The translations under genes were made by a program, and so were the position numbers. Shown here in pieces: positions 8,633-17,631 of a stretch of 64,000 bases of DNA. Position 1 is the stretch's first letter. Each line of letters starts with the position of its first letter. The DNA comes from Vibrio thalassae (lineage in GTDB: Bacteria; Pseudomonadota; Gammaproteobacteria; Enterobacterales; Vibrionaceae). A model generated the notes under the pieces. It saw only the letters and a program-made list of their open reading frames with translations. It was not told the DNA's origin and did not search any database. The stretch covers positions 85,401-149,400 of the forward strand of contig NZ_OANU01000009.1 in the NCBI RefSeq assembly GCF_900089835.1. The letters run 5' to 3'.

Positions 8633-9640
8633 TTACAAGATGATATCGCGGATCTCTGGATCTTTACGCTCTAAATAGTGCGTCGATTTGATACGGCGGA
8701 TCGTACGGCAACGACCACGAATAAGCAGTGTTTCAGTCGTTGCAATGTTGCCTTGGCGAGCAATGCCCTCTAACAGATCACCTTTAGTAATACCGGTTGC
8801 CGAGAAAATGACATTATCACTGCGAGCCATATCTTCCATGCGAAGAACAACGTTCGCCTCAACGCCCATTTGCGCACAGCGTTCAAGTTCAAGCTCACCC
8901 GCTTTGCGATTTTCTTCGTTGTCGCCTTTTACTTCGTGACGTGGCAGTAGTCGGCCATGCATATCACCATCTAAGGCGCGAATCACAGCGGCAGAAACCA
9001 CTCCTTCAGGTGCGCCGCCAATACAATACATAACGTCTACTTCACTATCTGGCATACAAGTGAGAATAGAGGCTGCGACATCACCATCGGGCACTGCAAA
9101 TACACGTACGCCCATGGCTTGCATCTTTGCGATGACATCATCATGGCGCGGTTTCGCGAGCGTAGTAACGACAAGCGTATCAAGAGGCTTACCTAGCGCT
9201 GCGGCAATGTTAGTAAGATTATCTGACAGTGGCTTATTGAGATCGATAACCCCTTTTGCTCCAGGGCCGACCACCAGCTTCTCCATGTACATATCAGGTG
9301 CTTTCAAGAAGCTGCCTTTTTCACCAGCGGCTAGAACAGCAAGTGCATTTGACTGGCCCATTGCTGTCATACGCGTACCTTCGATAGGATCTACCGCGAT
9401 ATCGACGGCATCACCACCAAGACCGACTTGTTCACCGATATATAGCATAGGCGCATCATCAATTTCACCTTCACCAATAACAATTTCACCTTCGATATCG
9501 GTTTTGTTCAGTAGGCTGCGCATGACTTCAACTGCGGCACCATCCGCAGCATTTTTATCGCCACGTCCAAGCCATTTATAACCTGCTAAGGCGGCACCTT
9601 CGGTAACTCGTGAAAAAGCCATCGCTAAATCGCGCTTCAT
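8633..9640 (-). CDS. glpX: Class II fructose-1,6-bisphosphatase GlpX
   Basis: Gluconeogenic phosphatase converting fructose 1,6-bisphosphate to fructose 6-phosphate. From the ATG at 9640 (MKRDLAMAFSRVTEGAALAG) it has 335 residues, the E. coli GlpX length. The frame extends 46 codons upstream, but a GGAGT lies just before this ATG. Metal and substrate residues are seen in GEGEIDDAPMLYIGE, AVDPIEGTRM and GGAPEG. It stands alone here rather than in a glpFKX operon, as in Vibrio generally. It opposes pfkA, 4 kb away. Confidence 0.96.
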   Translation of the reverse strand: MKRDLAMAFSRVTEGAALAGYKWLGRGDKNAADGAAVEVMRSLLNKTDIEGEIVIGEGEIDDAPMLYIGEQVGLGGDAVDIAVDPIEGTRMTAMGQSNALAVLAAGEKGSFLKAPDMYMEKLVVGPGAKGVIDLNKPLSDNLTNIAAALGKPLDTLVVTTLAKPRHDDVIAKMQAMGVRVFAVPDGDVAASILTCMPDSEVDVMYCIGGAPEGVVSAAVIRALDGDMHGRLLPRHEVKGDNEENRKAGELELERCAQMGVEANVVLRMEDMARSDNVIFSATGITKGDLLEGIARQGNIATTETLLIRGRCRTIRRIKSTHYLERKDPEIRDIIL

Positions 9641-9981
9641 ACTGACTCCAATTAAATGAAAAATGACAAAAGGATTTCTGGCGCGAATTCTAGCACATCC
9701 CAAAGGAAACGTTTGCTTTTTTGTGGATTTGGCCGCTATCTTGTCGCTAAGTGATGATGACTCATTAAGAAAATGCAAGACAAAAGGTCAGAGTAGGGTG
9801 ATAGCAGGTTAGCTTTGACAAGCTTTAGGTAAAGCTTATGTCATTTTGCGATGCTTTTTTGACCGAATGGTGAAAAATCTGCAATATAGGGCGTGTCTAT
9901 CTTCTCTATGCTGAGTAGAATGGGACAATATAGAGTATGAAGTCTTTTCATGTCACAGAATTAAATTAAGGGTAGGCCGAG
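9641..9981. other. Intergenic region between glpX and zapB
   Basis: This 341-bp divergent promoter region holds no gene I can support. The only structure I see is the interrupted palindrome at 9816-9843, listed separately. The promoters of both genes must lie here. Confidence 0.6.
9816..9843. repeat. Interrupted palindrome upstream of zapB
   Basis: Left arm TGACA-AGCTTT and right arm AAAGCT-TA-TGTCA surround an AGGT centre; the arms are complementary apart from two extra bases. It could be an operator or a weak hairpin. It lies about 140 bp from zapB and 175 bp from glpX. Confidence 0.45.
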
Positions 9982-10224
9982 ATGTCTTTTGAAGTACTGG
10001 AACAACTAGAAGCAAAAATTCAAACTGCAGTTGACACAATCGCGCTTCTTCAAATGGAAGTTGAAGAACTGAAAGAAGAAAAAGTGCAACTAGCAAATCA
10101 AGCGGAAGAGCTACGTAATAGCCGTGAAGAATTGGTTCAAAAGACTGAGCAAATGCAACGTGAGCACGGCCAATGGCAAGAGCGTATTCGTAACCTGCTT
10201 GGTAAAATGGACGAAGTAGAGTAA
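9982..10224 (+). CDS. zapB: Cell division protein ZapB
   Basis: Small FtsZ-ring-associated protein that bridges ZapA and MatP and helps place the division septum. The 80 residues form one continuous coiled coil ([20 protein letters not shown], then Glu/Leu/Gln heptads to the end), the expected form and length. The ATG follows AAGGG at about 9967. The gene has its own terminator. In gamma-proteobacteria zapB is often near glpX, as here. Confidence 0.95.
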   Translation: MSFEVLEQLEAKIQTAVDTIALLQMEVEELKEEKVQLANQAEELRNSREELVQKTEQMQREHGQWQERIRNLLGKMDEVE

Positions 10225-10246
10225 TTCATTCGTCAAACGTATTCGA

Positions 10247-10272
10247 AAAGCACTCATTTGAGTGCTTTTTTT
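10247..10272 (+). terminator. Intrinsic terminator of zapB
   Basis: A 10-bp stem (AAAGCACTCA with TGAGTGCTTT) around a TT loop, ending in a T-run. Confidence 0.9.
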
Positions 10273-10371
10273 ATATCATTTGGTCTAACCAGTGTAACTC
10301 ACCGTCTCTTGACTTTTCGTACACAACTTGAGCACGTATACTAACCCCAACTAGGGAAAGGAAAAGTTAGA

Positions 10372-11025
10372 ATGAAAACACGTGACAAAATAGTGTATGC
10401 CGCCCTCGACTTATTTAATTTAGATGGCGAGCGCAACGTGACGACCAACCATATTGCGGCTCATATCGAGATTAGCCCAGGAAACCTCTATTACCACTTT
10501 CGCAACAAGCAAGAAATCGTCAGAGAGATCTTTGCTTTGTATTCGCAAGAACTCATCGAGCGTTTTACGCCGATCCAAGGTCAGCAAGAAAGTTTGGCAC
10601 TCTTAAAACACTACCTTGATTCTATCTTTAACCTGATGTGGAAATACCGTTTCTTCTACGCTAACTTACCAGAGATACTTCAGCGTGACCCTAAATTGCA
10701 TGATGAGTATATTGAGGTGCAAGAGCGACTCCAAGGTAACTTGGTGAACATTCTAAGGGCATTCGTCGAGCTTGACTTACTCGCTATTAATGAGAAAGAA
10801 CTCAAGTCATTAGTGACCACATTGCATATGATGGCAGTGGGTTGGCTTAGCTACCAATCTGCGATGTCTCCAAAAACCAAAATCACCGAAGAGGTGATTC
10901 AGCAAGGCATGCTTCATATGATTAATGTCGTGAAGCCACTCTCGACGGCAAAAGGTCGCGAACAGCTATCGCTTTTGGAAGATGGAGTAAAAATGATGGG
11001 GACAGCAGAGAGTCGTTCGTTCTAA
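10372..11025 (+). CDS. TetR/AcrR family transcriptional regulator
   Basis: The 217-residue protein has an N-terminal TetR helix-turn-helix (residues about 5-50: AALDLFNLDGERNVTTNHIAAHIEISPGN-LYYHFRNKQEIV). Its ligand-binding domain is of the type found in the PF13972 (bacterial transcriptional repressor) group. The LYYHF motif is the usual end of the recognition helix. No operon partner exists: it is followed by a terminator, and the next gene is an unrelated phosphoesterase. Ligand and targets are unknown. In V. cholerae a similar regulator lies near zapB, so this is a conserved position rather than an acquired gene (recollection). Confidence 0.88.
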   Translation: MKTRDKIVYAALDLFNLDGERNVTTNHIAAHIEISPGNLYYHFRNKQEIVREIFALYSQELIERFTPIQGQQESLALLKHYLDSIFNLMWKYRFFYANLPEILQRDPKLHDEYIEVQERLQGNLVNILRAFVELDLLAINEKELKSLVTTLHMMAVGWLSYQSAMSPKTKITEEVIQQGMLHMINVVKPLSTAKGREQLSLLEDGVKMMGTAESRSF

Positions 11026-11053
11026 TGGTATGATATATAGTCAATTCATCTTG

Positions 11054-11090
11054 CAACAAACCCTACATCCTTAGTAGGGTTTGTTGTTTT
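11054..11090 (+). terminator. Intrinsic terminator after the TetR-family gene
   Basis: A 13-bp perfect stem (CAACAAACCCTAC with its complement) around a 7-base loop, followed by TTTT. Confidence 0.9.
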
Positions 11091-11122
11091 AGAAGCAAAG
11101 AGAACGCTAGGATGGTAATGTC

Positions 11123-12118
11123 ATGGTCAACAAAGAAACCAGCATGAAAGCGCACTATGACGTGTTTAATGGCGATGCGGATGGCATCCTGTCTTTACTG
11201 CAATTACGACTGGCTCATCCTAAAGAAACACGATTGATATCAGGTATTAAGCGAGATATTGCTTTATTACAGCGGGTTCCTGTTGAACAGGCGAGATCGG
11301 TGACCGTACTCGATATTTCAATGGATAAAAATCAGGCCGCACTAGCTGAGCTTTTGGAACATGATGTTGCTATTACTTACATCGATCACCACAAAGCCTC
11401 AGTGATTCCCCAACATGAGAGTTTTGAAGCGCATATCGACCTTGATGCCAACATATGCACCGCATTAATAGTGGATAATCTGCTGCAGGGACAATTCCGG
11501 ACTTGGGCGATTGCTGCTGCTTACGGCGATAATATGCTGGCTAGTGCCGAGCGATTAGCGGATACGCTGAAACTGACTCAGCAGCAGCGACATTTTCTCA
11601 AACAGCTAGGAATCTTGGTGAATTATAACGGCTATGGGGAAACCTTGGATGACCTTCACTTCGATCCAGTAATCTTGTTCCAAAGGTTATTGGCCTACCC
11701 TGATCCTTTTGAGTGCCAGCAAGATGCGGCTTCACCGTATTACACACTTAAGGCAGCGTTTGATAGTGACGAAATGGCATTAGGCGCGGCGGAAACTATT
11801 TTTGAATCTGATGCACTAAGAGTGATAAAGCTGCCAGCGACGTCAGCGGCAAGACGAATGTCGGGGACTTGGATTAATCGCTTAGCGAATGAGTCTCCTG
11901 AACAAGCGCATATCTCTCTGGTGCCAAGACGTGATTCAAGCAAAGGTGTGAGTTATACCGTTTCTGTCAGAGCCCCGCTAAACAATAAGCGAGGCGCTGC
12001 CGAGGTTTGTAGTCAGTTTGCCACTGGCGGTGGACGAGAAGCGGCTGGGGGGATTAATGCGCTGCCAGAGCATGAAATCGAGCAACTGATTCACGTTGCT
12101 CAATCACGTTATTGCTAA
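11123..12118 (+). CDS. DHH-family phosphoesterase, function unknown
   Basis: The 331-residue protein shows the DHH superfamily pattern: an early FNGDADG (paired Asp metal ligands), LDIS for the next Asp, and YIDHHKAS, the name-giving DHH motif. The C-terminal end carries FATGGGREAAGGIN, matching the GGGHxxAaG loop of the DHHA1 domain but with Arg where His is usual. Relatives hydrolyse oligoribonucleotides, pAp or cyclic dinucleotides; the substrate here is not deducible. An AGGATGG 7 bp upstream supports the ATG at 11123 over that at 11144. It converges with envC, with 21 bp between stops. Confidence 0.8.
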   Translation: MVNKETSMKAHYDVFNGDADGILSLLQLRLAHPKETRLISGIKRDIALLQRVPVEQARSVTVLDISMDKNQAALAELLEHDVAITYIDHHKASVIPQHESFEAHIDLDANICTALIVDNLLQGQFRTWAIAAAYGDNMLASAERLADTLKLTQQQRHFLKQLGILVNYNGYGETLDDLHFDPVILFQRLLAYPDPFECQQDAASPYYTLKAAFDSDEMALGAAETIFESDALRVIKLPATSAARRMSGTWINRLANESPEQAHISLVPRRDSSKGVSYTVSVRAPLNNKRGAAEVCSQFATGGGREAAGGINALPEHEIEQLIHVAQSRYC

Positions 12119-12139
12119 AGGTTCAGGCTTGGCTTGCGG

Positions 12140-13270
12140 TTACCGCTTTAACCAACTCTTTGGGTTTTGAACTTTACTATTGCGGCGGATCTCGAAATAC
12201 AAAGATGACGTTGACTGACCGCCAGTATCTCCAGCAAGAGCAATGGTTTCACCAGCCGATACTTTATCGCCCTCTTTTTTCAAGAGTGTTTGGTTATAGC
12301 CATAGAGAGTCATGTCGCCCTTACCATGGTCTAGCAGCACAACCAGTCCATAACCGCGTAAATAGTCTGCAAAAACCACCGTACCGGAATAGACAGACTT
12401 AATTGCCTCACCATATTTGGCTTGAATGACCATACCTTTCCAATTGACCTGGCCGGTTTGTTTAGTACCAAAGCTGTGTAAGGTCTTTCCTTTTACCGGC
12501 CACGGCAGTTGCCCTTTTTGTCGAGCTAAGCCATCCATAGGGACTTGATTTCGCTTGGCGGCTTTAGCGATTTCCGCCTTCAGGCGTGTCTCATTGCGTT
12601 GCAGCTCTGCCAAGTATGTTTTATCACTAGAAATACTTTTCCTAATTTTCGAAACGGTACTTTTGCGGCTAGCTTGATTTTTCGCCAGTGAATTGCGTTT
12701 CTCTTTTTGTTGCTCCAGTAATTGAGCGATTTGATTTCGTTCTAGCTCAAGTGCACGTTCGCTTTCCGCTAGCTCAAGCTCAGTTTGCGCCAACTTCTCT
12801 AACGTTTCGGCACGCGCTTTAGCAAGATATTGATAGTACTGGCTAATGCGGTCTTCATCTGGAACAGAGCTAAAGACATTCGTTGCAGAGTTGTTCTGCT
12901 TAGTGACGTAATAGGTTTGTACTAATTCGGCGAGAATTTTCTGTTGTTGTTTCTTTTGTTCGGTCAGCGCTTCAACTTGTTGATGAAAACTGTCTAGATT
13001 GCGATTCGCTTGTGTAAGTTGTGCTGTGGTCGCCTTGATCTCTTTTTCGATATTAGAGATTCCGACTTCTTGTTGGCGCAAGGATTTTTGCAGTTTATCC
13101 AGCTCTTTTTGCTGGGCAGAAAGCTCTTTTTGTTGGCGCGTAATTTCACTTTTTACACCGCTAAGCTCACTTTGACTCGCTGAAGAGAGTGTCGGATATG
13201 TAATAAGCCAGATGCTAAGAACCAGTGCCGATATAGCGGGGATGAAAGGCGATTTGTTATTGGGTTTCAT
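12140..13270 (-). CDS. envC: Murein hydrolase activator EnvC
   Basis: Periplasmic division protein that activates amidases AmiA and AmiB at the septum. The 376-residue protein has an N-terminal signal anchor, a long coiled coil (about residues 35-240) and a C-terminal LytM/M23 domain. Zinc ligands are absent: where active M23 enzymes have YxH and HLHFE, this protein has LYGYNQ and SLYFEI. It is therefore a regulator and not an enzyme, as in E. coli EnvC. A GGAAG just upstream supports the start at 13270 over one nine codons earlier. An amidase target, AmiB, is encoded at 41.4 kb. It follows gpmI on the same strand, the conserved order. Confidence 0.93.
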   Translation of the reverse strand: MKPNNKSPFIPAISALVLSIWLITYPTLSSASQSELSGVKSEITRQQKELSAQQKELDKLQKSLRQQEVGISNIEKEIKATTAQLTQANRNLDSFHQQVEALTEQKKQQQKILAELVQTYYVTKQNNSATNVFSSVPDEDRISQYYQYLAKARAETLEKLAQTELELAESERALELERNQIAQLLEQQKEKRNSLAKNQASRKSTVSKIRKSISSDKTYLAELQRNETRLKAEIAKAAKRNQVPMDGLARQKGQLPWPVKGKTLHSFGTKQTGQVNWKGMVIQAKYGEAIKSVYSGTVVFADYLRGYGLVVLLDHGKGDMTLYGYNQTLLKKEGDKVSAGETIALAGDTGGQSTSSLYFEIRRNSKVQNPKSWLKR

Positions 13271-13363
13271 TCTACTTCCGTTAAAAATACCGACCAAGTT
13301 TGTTCGTGCCCATATGCGTAAGCACCATTATATCCACACTTAGTGTCACAGGTGCAAGCATAC

Positions 13364-13394
13364 AAAAACGCCGATGCGTATGCACCGGCGTTTT
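13364..13394 (-). terminator. Intrinsic terminator of gpmI
   Basis: AAAACGCCG pairs with CGGCGTTTT, with an inner TGC/GCA pairing; on the minus strand it ends in five T. It lies between the gpmI stop and envC, so envC probably has its own promoter. Confidence 0.85.
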
Positions 13395-13426
13395 ATCAAG
13401 TAAATGTCATTACTTTACGAGGTCGG

Positions 13427-14959
13427 TTATTTAACCAAAACGTCGCCAGACATTTCCGCTGGAATTTCCATGCCAGACATAGAAAGCATCGTTGGAGCTA
13501 GATCAGACAGTTTACCGCCTTCTTTAAACTCAACCGCTTTATCACCAACATAAATCAGTGGTACTGGTAGGTTAGTGTGAGCGGTGTGGATACCACCAGT
13601 CTCAGGGTCTACCATCATTTCTGCATTACCATGATCTGCAGTGATCAGCATTTGACCACCGACTTCGTTAATGGCTTCTACTACTTTACCTACGCTTGTA
13701 TCTAAAGCTTCAATCGCTTGCTCAGCGGCTTCGTATACACCTGTATGGCCAACCATATCGGCGTTTGGATAGTTACAGATGATAGTGTCATATTTGCCTG
13801 ACTTGATAGCCGCAACCATTTTTTCAGTCAGCTCTTCAGAGCTCATCTCTGGTTGAAGGTCATAAGTTGCTACTTTTGGAGAAGCAACAAGTTGGCGCTC
13901 TTCACCATCAAATTCAGTTTCAACACCACCGTTGAAGAAGAACGTTACGTGAGCGTATTTCTCAGTTTCAGAGATACGTAGCTGAGTTTTACCTGCTTTC
14001 GATAACCACTCACCATAAGTATTCTCTAATGATGCTGGTGGGAATGCACAAAGTAGAGGAATGTCCGCTGCGTATTGAGTCAACATAACGAAATCAACCG
14101 CTGGGAACGCTTTTCGCTCAAAACCTTCAAACGATGGTACAAACGCACGAGTAATTTCACGAGCACGGTCAGCACGGTAGTTCATAAAGATCACTGCATC
14201 GCCATCAACGATAGCTGCCGATTCTTGACCTTCAGAGCGAATTTCTGTGGGCGCAACGAATTCGTCGTTTTCATCACGAGAGTAGGCCGCTTCAAGACCT
14301 GCAACTGCAGAGTCAAATGTGTACGCACCTTGTGCTAGAGTCAGTAGGTCGTAGGCTTTTTCTACGCGATCCCAGTTGTTATCACGATCCATTGCGTAGT
14401 AACGACCAACAAGAGATGCTACACGACCTTTGCCTAGCTCTGTAAATAGAGCGTCAAAGCGTTGTAGTGAACCTTCTGCACTACGTGGTGGTGTATCACG
14501 ACCGTCTAAGAAGCAGTGTAGGTAGATTTTTTCTGCGCCACGTTCTGCCGCCATTTTCACTGCCGCGTAGATGTGATCTTCGTGAGAGTGAACACCACCT
14601 GGAGACATCAGACCCATAAGGTGAACCGCTTTACCTGCAGCGATAGCTTTATCCATTGCAGCGACAAGAATTTCATTCTGACCGAACTCACCGTCAGCGA
14701 TAGATTTTGTGATGCGAGTAAGATCTTGGTATACCACGCGACCAGCACCAATATTAGTGTGACCCACTTCTGAGTTACCCATTTGACCATCCGGTAGACC
14801 TACGTCCATGCCAGAAGCCGAAATTAGTGTACGTGGATTGTTTGCCCACAAGCCGTCCATTACTGGAGTTTTTGCGTTATTGATTGCGTTGCTTGCGTTG
14901 TCTTCACGGTAACCCCAACCGTCAAGAATCACTAGAGCCATTGGCTTCTTAGCTGACAT
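13427..14959 (-). CDS. gpmI: 2,3-bisphosphoglycerate-independent phosphoglycerate mutase
   Basis: Glycolytic enzyme interconverting 3- and 2-phosphoglycerate without the bisphosphate cofactor. The 510-residue alkaline-phosphatase-fold protein shows the metal Asp in VILDGWGY, the nucleophile Ser in [23 protein letters not shown], and the late metal ligands in [12 protein letters not shown] and TADHGNAE. Full length. A Cra-like site lies about 150 bp upstream. Its 3' neighbour is envC, as in E. coli. Confidence 0.98.
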   Translation of the reverse strand: MSAKKPMALVILDGWGYREDNASNAINNAKTPVMDGLWANNPRTLISASGMDVGLPDGQMGNSEVGHTNIGAGRVVYQDLTRITKSIADGEFGQNEILVAAMDKAIAAGKAVHLMGLMSPGGVHSHEDHIYAAVKMAAERGAEKIYLHCFLDGRDTPPRSAEGSLQRFDALFTELGKGRVASLVGRYYAMDRDNNWDRVEKAYDLLTLAQGAYTFDSAVAGLEAAYSRDENDEFVAPTEIRSEGQESAAIVDGDAVIFMNYRADRAREITRAFVPSFEGFERKAFPAVDFVMLTQYAADIPLLCAFPPASLENTYGEWLSKAGKTQLRISETEKYAHVTFFFNGGVETEFDGEERQLVASPKVATYDLQPEMSSEELTEKMVAAIKSGKYDTIICNYPNADMVGHTGVYEAAEQAIEALDTSVGKVVEAINEVGGQMLITADHGNAEMMVDPETGGIHTAHTNLPVPLIYVGDKAVEFKEGGKLSDLAPTMLSMSGMEIPAEMSGDVLVK

Positions 14960-15355
14960 AGTTATAACCTCGTCAAATCGATAGTAACTTTACAGAAAAC
15001 AAATTAGCGTAATTTTACTACACTTTTTAACCAAAACTGTAGTGGCAGATCAAATAATGTTTGTGATTGCCGTTGCTTGTTTTCAGTTTTGGACAGTTGA
15101 AAACACGAATCGTTTCCCGTGTGAGGTAATCATAGACGCTATTTTAGGATGATTCCTCGCCTTTGTTTCTATTAATACGCCTGTATTGGTCGGTTTGGCT
15201 AATCGGTTTTCTCTATCTTTGCAATAGTGAAGACATTCGGGTTGAGGAGAGGGATCTCAATTCTTTGTTCGAAACATTTTCCCCTCTCGCCACAGCACGA
15301 CTAAGCCGCTATACTCCTCGACTGATTTAATGTTCAACTATTAAGAGCGCAAGCT
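14960..15355. other. Intergenic region between gpmI and the rhodanese gene
   Basis: The 396-bp divergent promoter region contains no gene I can support. The one recognisable element is a Cra-like core at 15107-15116. Confidence 0.6.
15107..15116. promoter_or_regulatory. Candidate Cra (FruR) site upstream of gpmI
   Basis: GAATCGTTTC matches the core of the Cra operator (TGAATCGTTTCA), with both outer bases different. Cra controls glycolytic genes, so a site before gpmI is sensible, but the call rests on a 10-base match only. Confidence 0.4.
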
Positions 15356-15790
15356 ATGCAAGAATATTTAGAATTTTTCCAACAAAACATGATCATGGCA
15401 CTAGTGTGGGTTGCACTATTCGTCGCTCTGATTGCCAACATCTTCAAATCAGCAAACGCTGCATATAAAGAAGTATCGGCTGCGCAAGTGACTCATATGA
15501 TGAATCGTGAGAATGGTTTAGTGGTTGATATTCGTTCAAAAGACGACTTTAAACGCGGTCATATTACTGACGCCGTTAACGTCCAACCGTCGGAAATTAA
15601 GTCAGGTTCAATCCCAAGCCTTGAAAACCATAAATCAGACCCAATCATTGTTGTATGCAAAACTGGACAAACTGCGCAAGAGAGCGCAAACCTGCTGGCA
15701 AAAGCAGGGTTTGAGAAAGTTTTCTTGCTGAAAAATGGTCTGACGGCATGGAGCGAAGCGAGCCTGCCACTGATCAAAGGCAAAAAGTAA
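15356..15790 (+). CDS. Membrane-anchored rhodanese-like protein (YibN type)
   Basis: The 144-residue protein has one N-terminal membrane segment (about residues 12-28) followed by a rhodanese domain with the catalytic loop CKTGQTAQ (the cysteine that would carry a persulfide). E. coli YibN has the same design and lies before grxC-secB-gpsA-cysE. Here grxC is missing, and secB follows after 159 bp. Its sulfur acceptor is unknown. Confidence 0.9.
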   Translation: MQEYLEFFQQNMIMALVWVALFVALIANIFKSANAAYKEVSAAQVTHMMNRENGLVVDIRSKDDFKRGHITDAVNVQPSEIKSGSIPSLENHKSDPIIVVCKTGQTAQESANLLAKAGFEKVFLLKNGLTAWSEASLPLIKGKK

Positions 15791-15949
15791 TCGAGAAATT
15801 TGAGTAATTTCGCGGCAGTTATGACTAAGGGATGTGATAAATGCCACGGAATTAACGGCTCGCCTAGTCATAGAACATTGGCTCGGATAGTCTGCAAGAC
15901 AACTCATAAACGTTTTTGACAATTTTAGACGTATTTAAGGAAAATCATC

Positions 15950-16417
15950 ATGGCTGAAGCAGCTCCACAAGAAGCACAACAAAACTTCGCAATCCAACGC
16001 ATCTTTCTAAAAGACGTATCTTTTGAAGCACCAAACTCACCAGATATGTTCCAGAAAGATTGGAATCCAGATGTTAAGCTAGACCTTGACACTCAAAGCC
16101 GTGAATTAGGCCAAGGTATCTATGAAGTGGTTCTTCGCTTGACTGTGACTGTGAAAAACGCAGAAGAAACCGCTTTCCTATGTGAAGTTCAACAAGGTGG
16201 TATCTTTACTGCTGAGCAAATGGAACCAGGTCAACTTGCACACTGTCTAGGCGCATTCTGCCCGAATATTCTGTTCCCTTATGCTCGCGAAACGATTTCG
16301 AGCCTAACGATGAAAGGTACGTTCCCTCAATTGAACCTAGCACCAGTTAACTTTGATGCTCTGTTCATGAACTACCTACAACAGCAAGCTCAACAAGAAG
16401 GTAAAGCGGAAGCTTAA
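15950..16417 (+). CDS. secB: Preprotein translocase chaperone SecB
   Basis: Tetrameric chaperone that keeps secretory proteins unfolded and passes them to SecA. The 155-residue acidic protein shows the family landmarks: [17 protein letters not shown] near the start, [18 protein letters not shown] in the core, and the [17 protein letters not shown] region. The ATG follows AAGGAAAA. A terminator follows, so gpsA is probably transcribed separately. Confidence 0.98.
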   Translation: MAEAAPQEAQQNFAIQRIFLKDVSFEAPNSPDMFQKDWNPDVKLDLDTQSRELGQGIYEVVLRLTVTVKNAEETAFLCEVQQGGIFTAEQMEPGQLAHCLGAFCPNILFPYARETISSLTMKGTFPQLNLAPVNFDALFMNYLQQQAQQEGKAEA

Positions 16418-16476
16418 GCCTTTTTCGCAGAATCTCAATTCTGCATGAATGAGCAAAGTGAATAGACTTAGCTAAT

Positions 16477-16510
16477 AAAAATGCACAGCGCGTCGCGATG
16501 TGCATTTTTT
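16477..16510 (+). terminator. Intrinsic terminator of secB
   Basis: ATGCACA at 16481-16487 pairs with TGTGCAT at 16499-16505, extended by an A-run/T-run; tail of six T. Confidence 0.88.
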
Positions 16511-16569
16511 ATTTGCTCCGTACGGAGTAGACTAACTACATTGAGCCATAACGAAAATTTGGTGGTGTT

Positions 16570-17592
16570 ATGAATAACGCATATGGAAAAGAAATCGCAA
16601 TGACCGTTATCGGTGCGGGTTCTTATGGGACCTCGTTAGCGATCTCTCTTGCTCGTAATGGGGCAAACGTGGTGATTTGGGGACACGAACCTGAGCACAT
16701 GGCTAAGCTTGAAGCGGACAGGGCCAATCATGAGTTTTTGCCTGGGCTCGAATTTCCAGAAACCTTGATTGTAGAGTCTGATTTGCACAAAGCGGTTCAA
16801 GCCAGTCGTGATCTCTTGGTTGTTGTACCAAGTCATGTCTTTGGTATCGTACTTAACAGTATCAAACCTCATCTTCGTCACGATAGCCGCATTTGTTGGG
16901 CAACTAAGGGCTTAGAACCAGAAACGGGTCGACTTTTGAAAGATGTAGCCCATGACATCATTGGTGATAAATATCCCCTTGCGGTGCTGTCTGGTCCTAC
17001 GTTTGCCAAAGAGTTAGCCGCAGGACTACCAACAGCCATTGCTGTTGCCTCACCTAATGCTGAGTTTGTCGCTGATCTTCAAGAAAAAATTCATTGCAGC
17101 AAAACATTTCGTGTCTACGCCAACGATGACTTTACGGGGATGCAGCTCGGTGGCGCAGTGAAAAACGTGATTGCGATTGGTGCAGGGATGTCAGATGGTA
17201 TCGGTTTTGGTGCTAACGCACGTACTGCGCTGATTACCCGTGGGTTAGCGGAAATGACTCGTCTAGGTTCAGCATTGGGTGCCAAACCGGATACCTTTAT
17301 GGGCATGGCTGGCCTTGGTGATCTTGTACTGACATGTACTGACAACCAATCACGTAACCGCCGTTTTGGTTTGGCGCTTGGTCAGGGCAAAGATGTCGAC
17401 ACCGCACAGACAGAGATTGGTCAGGTCGTTGAAGGCTATCGCAATACCAAAGAGGTGTGGTTACTCTCTCAGCGTATGGGTGTGGAAATGCCAATTGTTG
17501 ACCAAATCTATCAAGTACTGTATCAAGGTAAAGACGCAAGACTTGCAGCGCAAGATTTGCTTGCTAGGGATAAAAAAGCGGAGCAACAATAA
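16570..17592 (+). CDS. gpsA: Glycerol-3-phosphate dehydrogenase [NAD(P)+]
   Basis: Reduces dihydroxyacetone phosphate to sn-glycerol 3-phosphate for phospholipid synthesis. The 340-residue protein has the Rossmann [10 protein letters not shown] near the start, [21 protein letters not shown], the catalytic Lys in [13 protein letters not shown] and [10 protein letters not shown]. The ATG at 16570 follows GGTGG; a second ATG ten codons on (MTVIGAG) is possible. cysE follows after 39 bp, the usual secB-gpsA-cysE order. Confidence 0.97.
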   Translation: MNNAYGKEIAMTVIGAGSYGTSLAISLARNGANVVIWGHEPEHMAKLEADRANHEFLPGLEFPETLIVESDLHKAVQASRDLLVVVPSHVFGIVLNSIKPHLRHDSRICWATKGLEPETGRLLKDVAHDIIGDKYPLAVLSGPTFAKELAAGLPTAIAVASPNAEFVADLQEKIHCSKTFRVYANDDFTGMQLGGAVKNVIAIGAGMSDGIGFGANARTALITRGLAEMTRLGSALGAKPDTFMGMAGLGDLVLTCTDNQSRNRRFGLALGQGKDVDTAQTEIGQVVEGYRNTKEVWLLSQRMGVEMPIVDQIYQVLYQGKDARLAAQDLLARDKKAEQQ

Positions 17593-17631
17593 CGCTCTGT
17601 TGGTGATTGAATACCAGTCGTAGGACAAGAA

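Noticed and set aside
8941..9581. Long plus-strand frames opposite glpX, and similar frames opposite groEL, fkpA, rpsL and frdA
   Set aside because: They are antisense shadows of well-identified genes with Ser/Arg-rich compositions and no ribosome sites.
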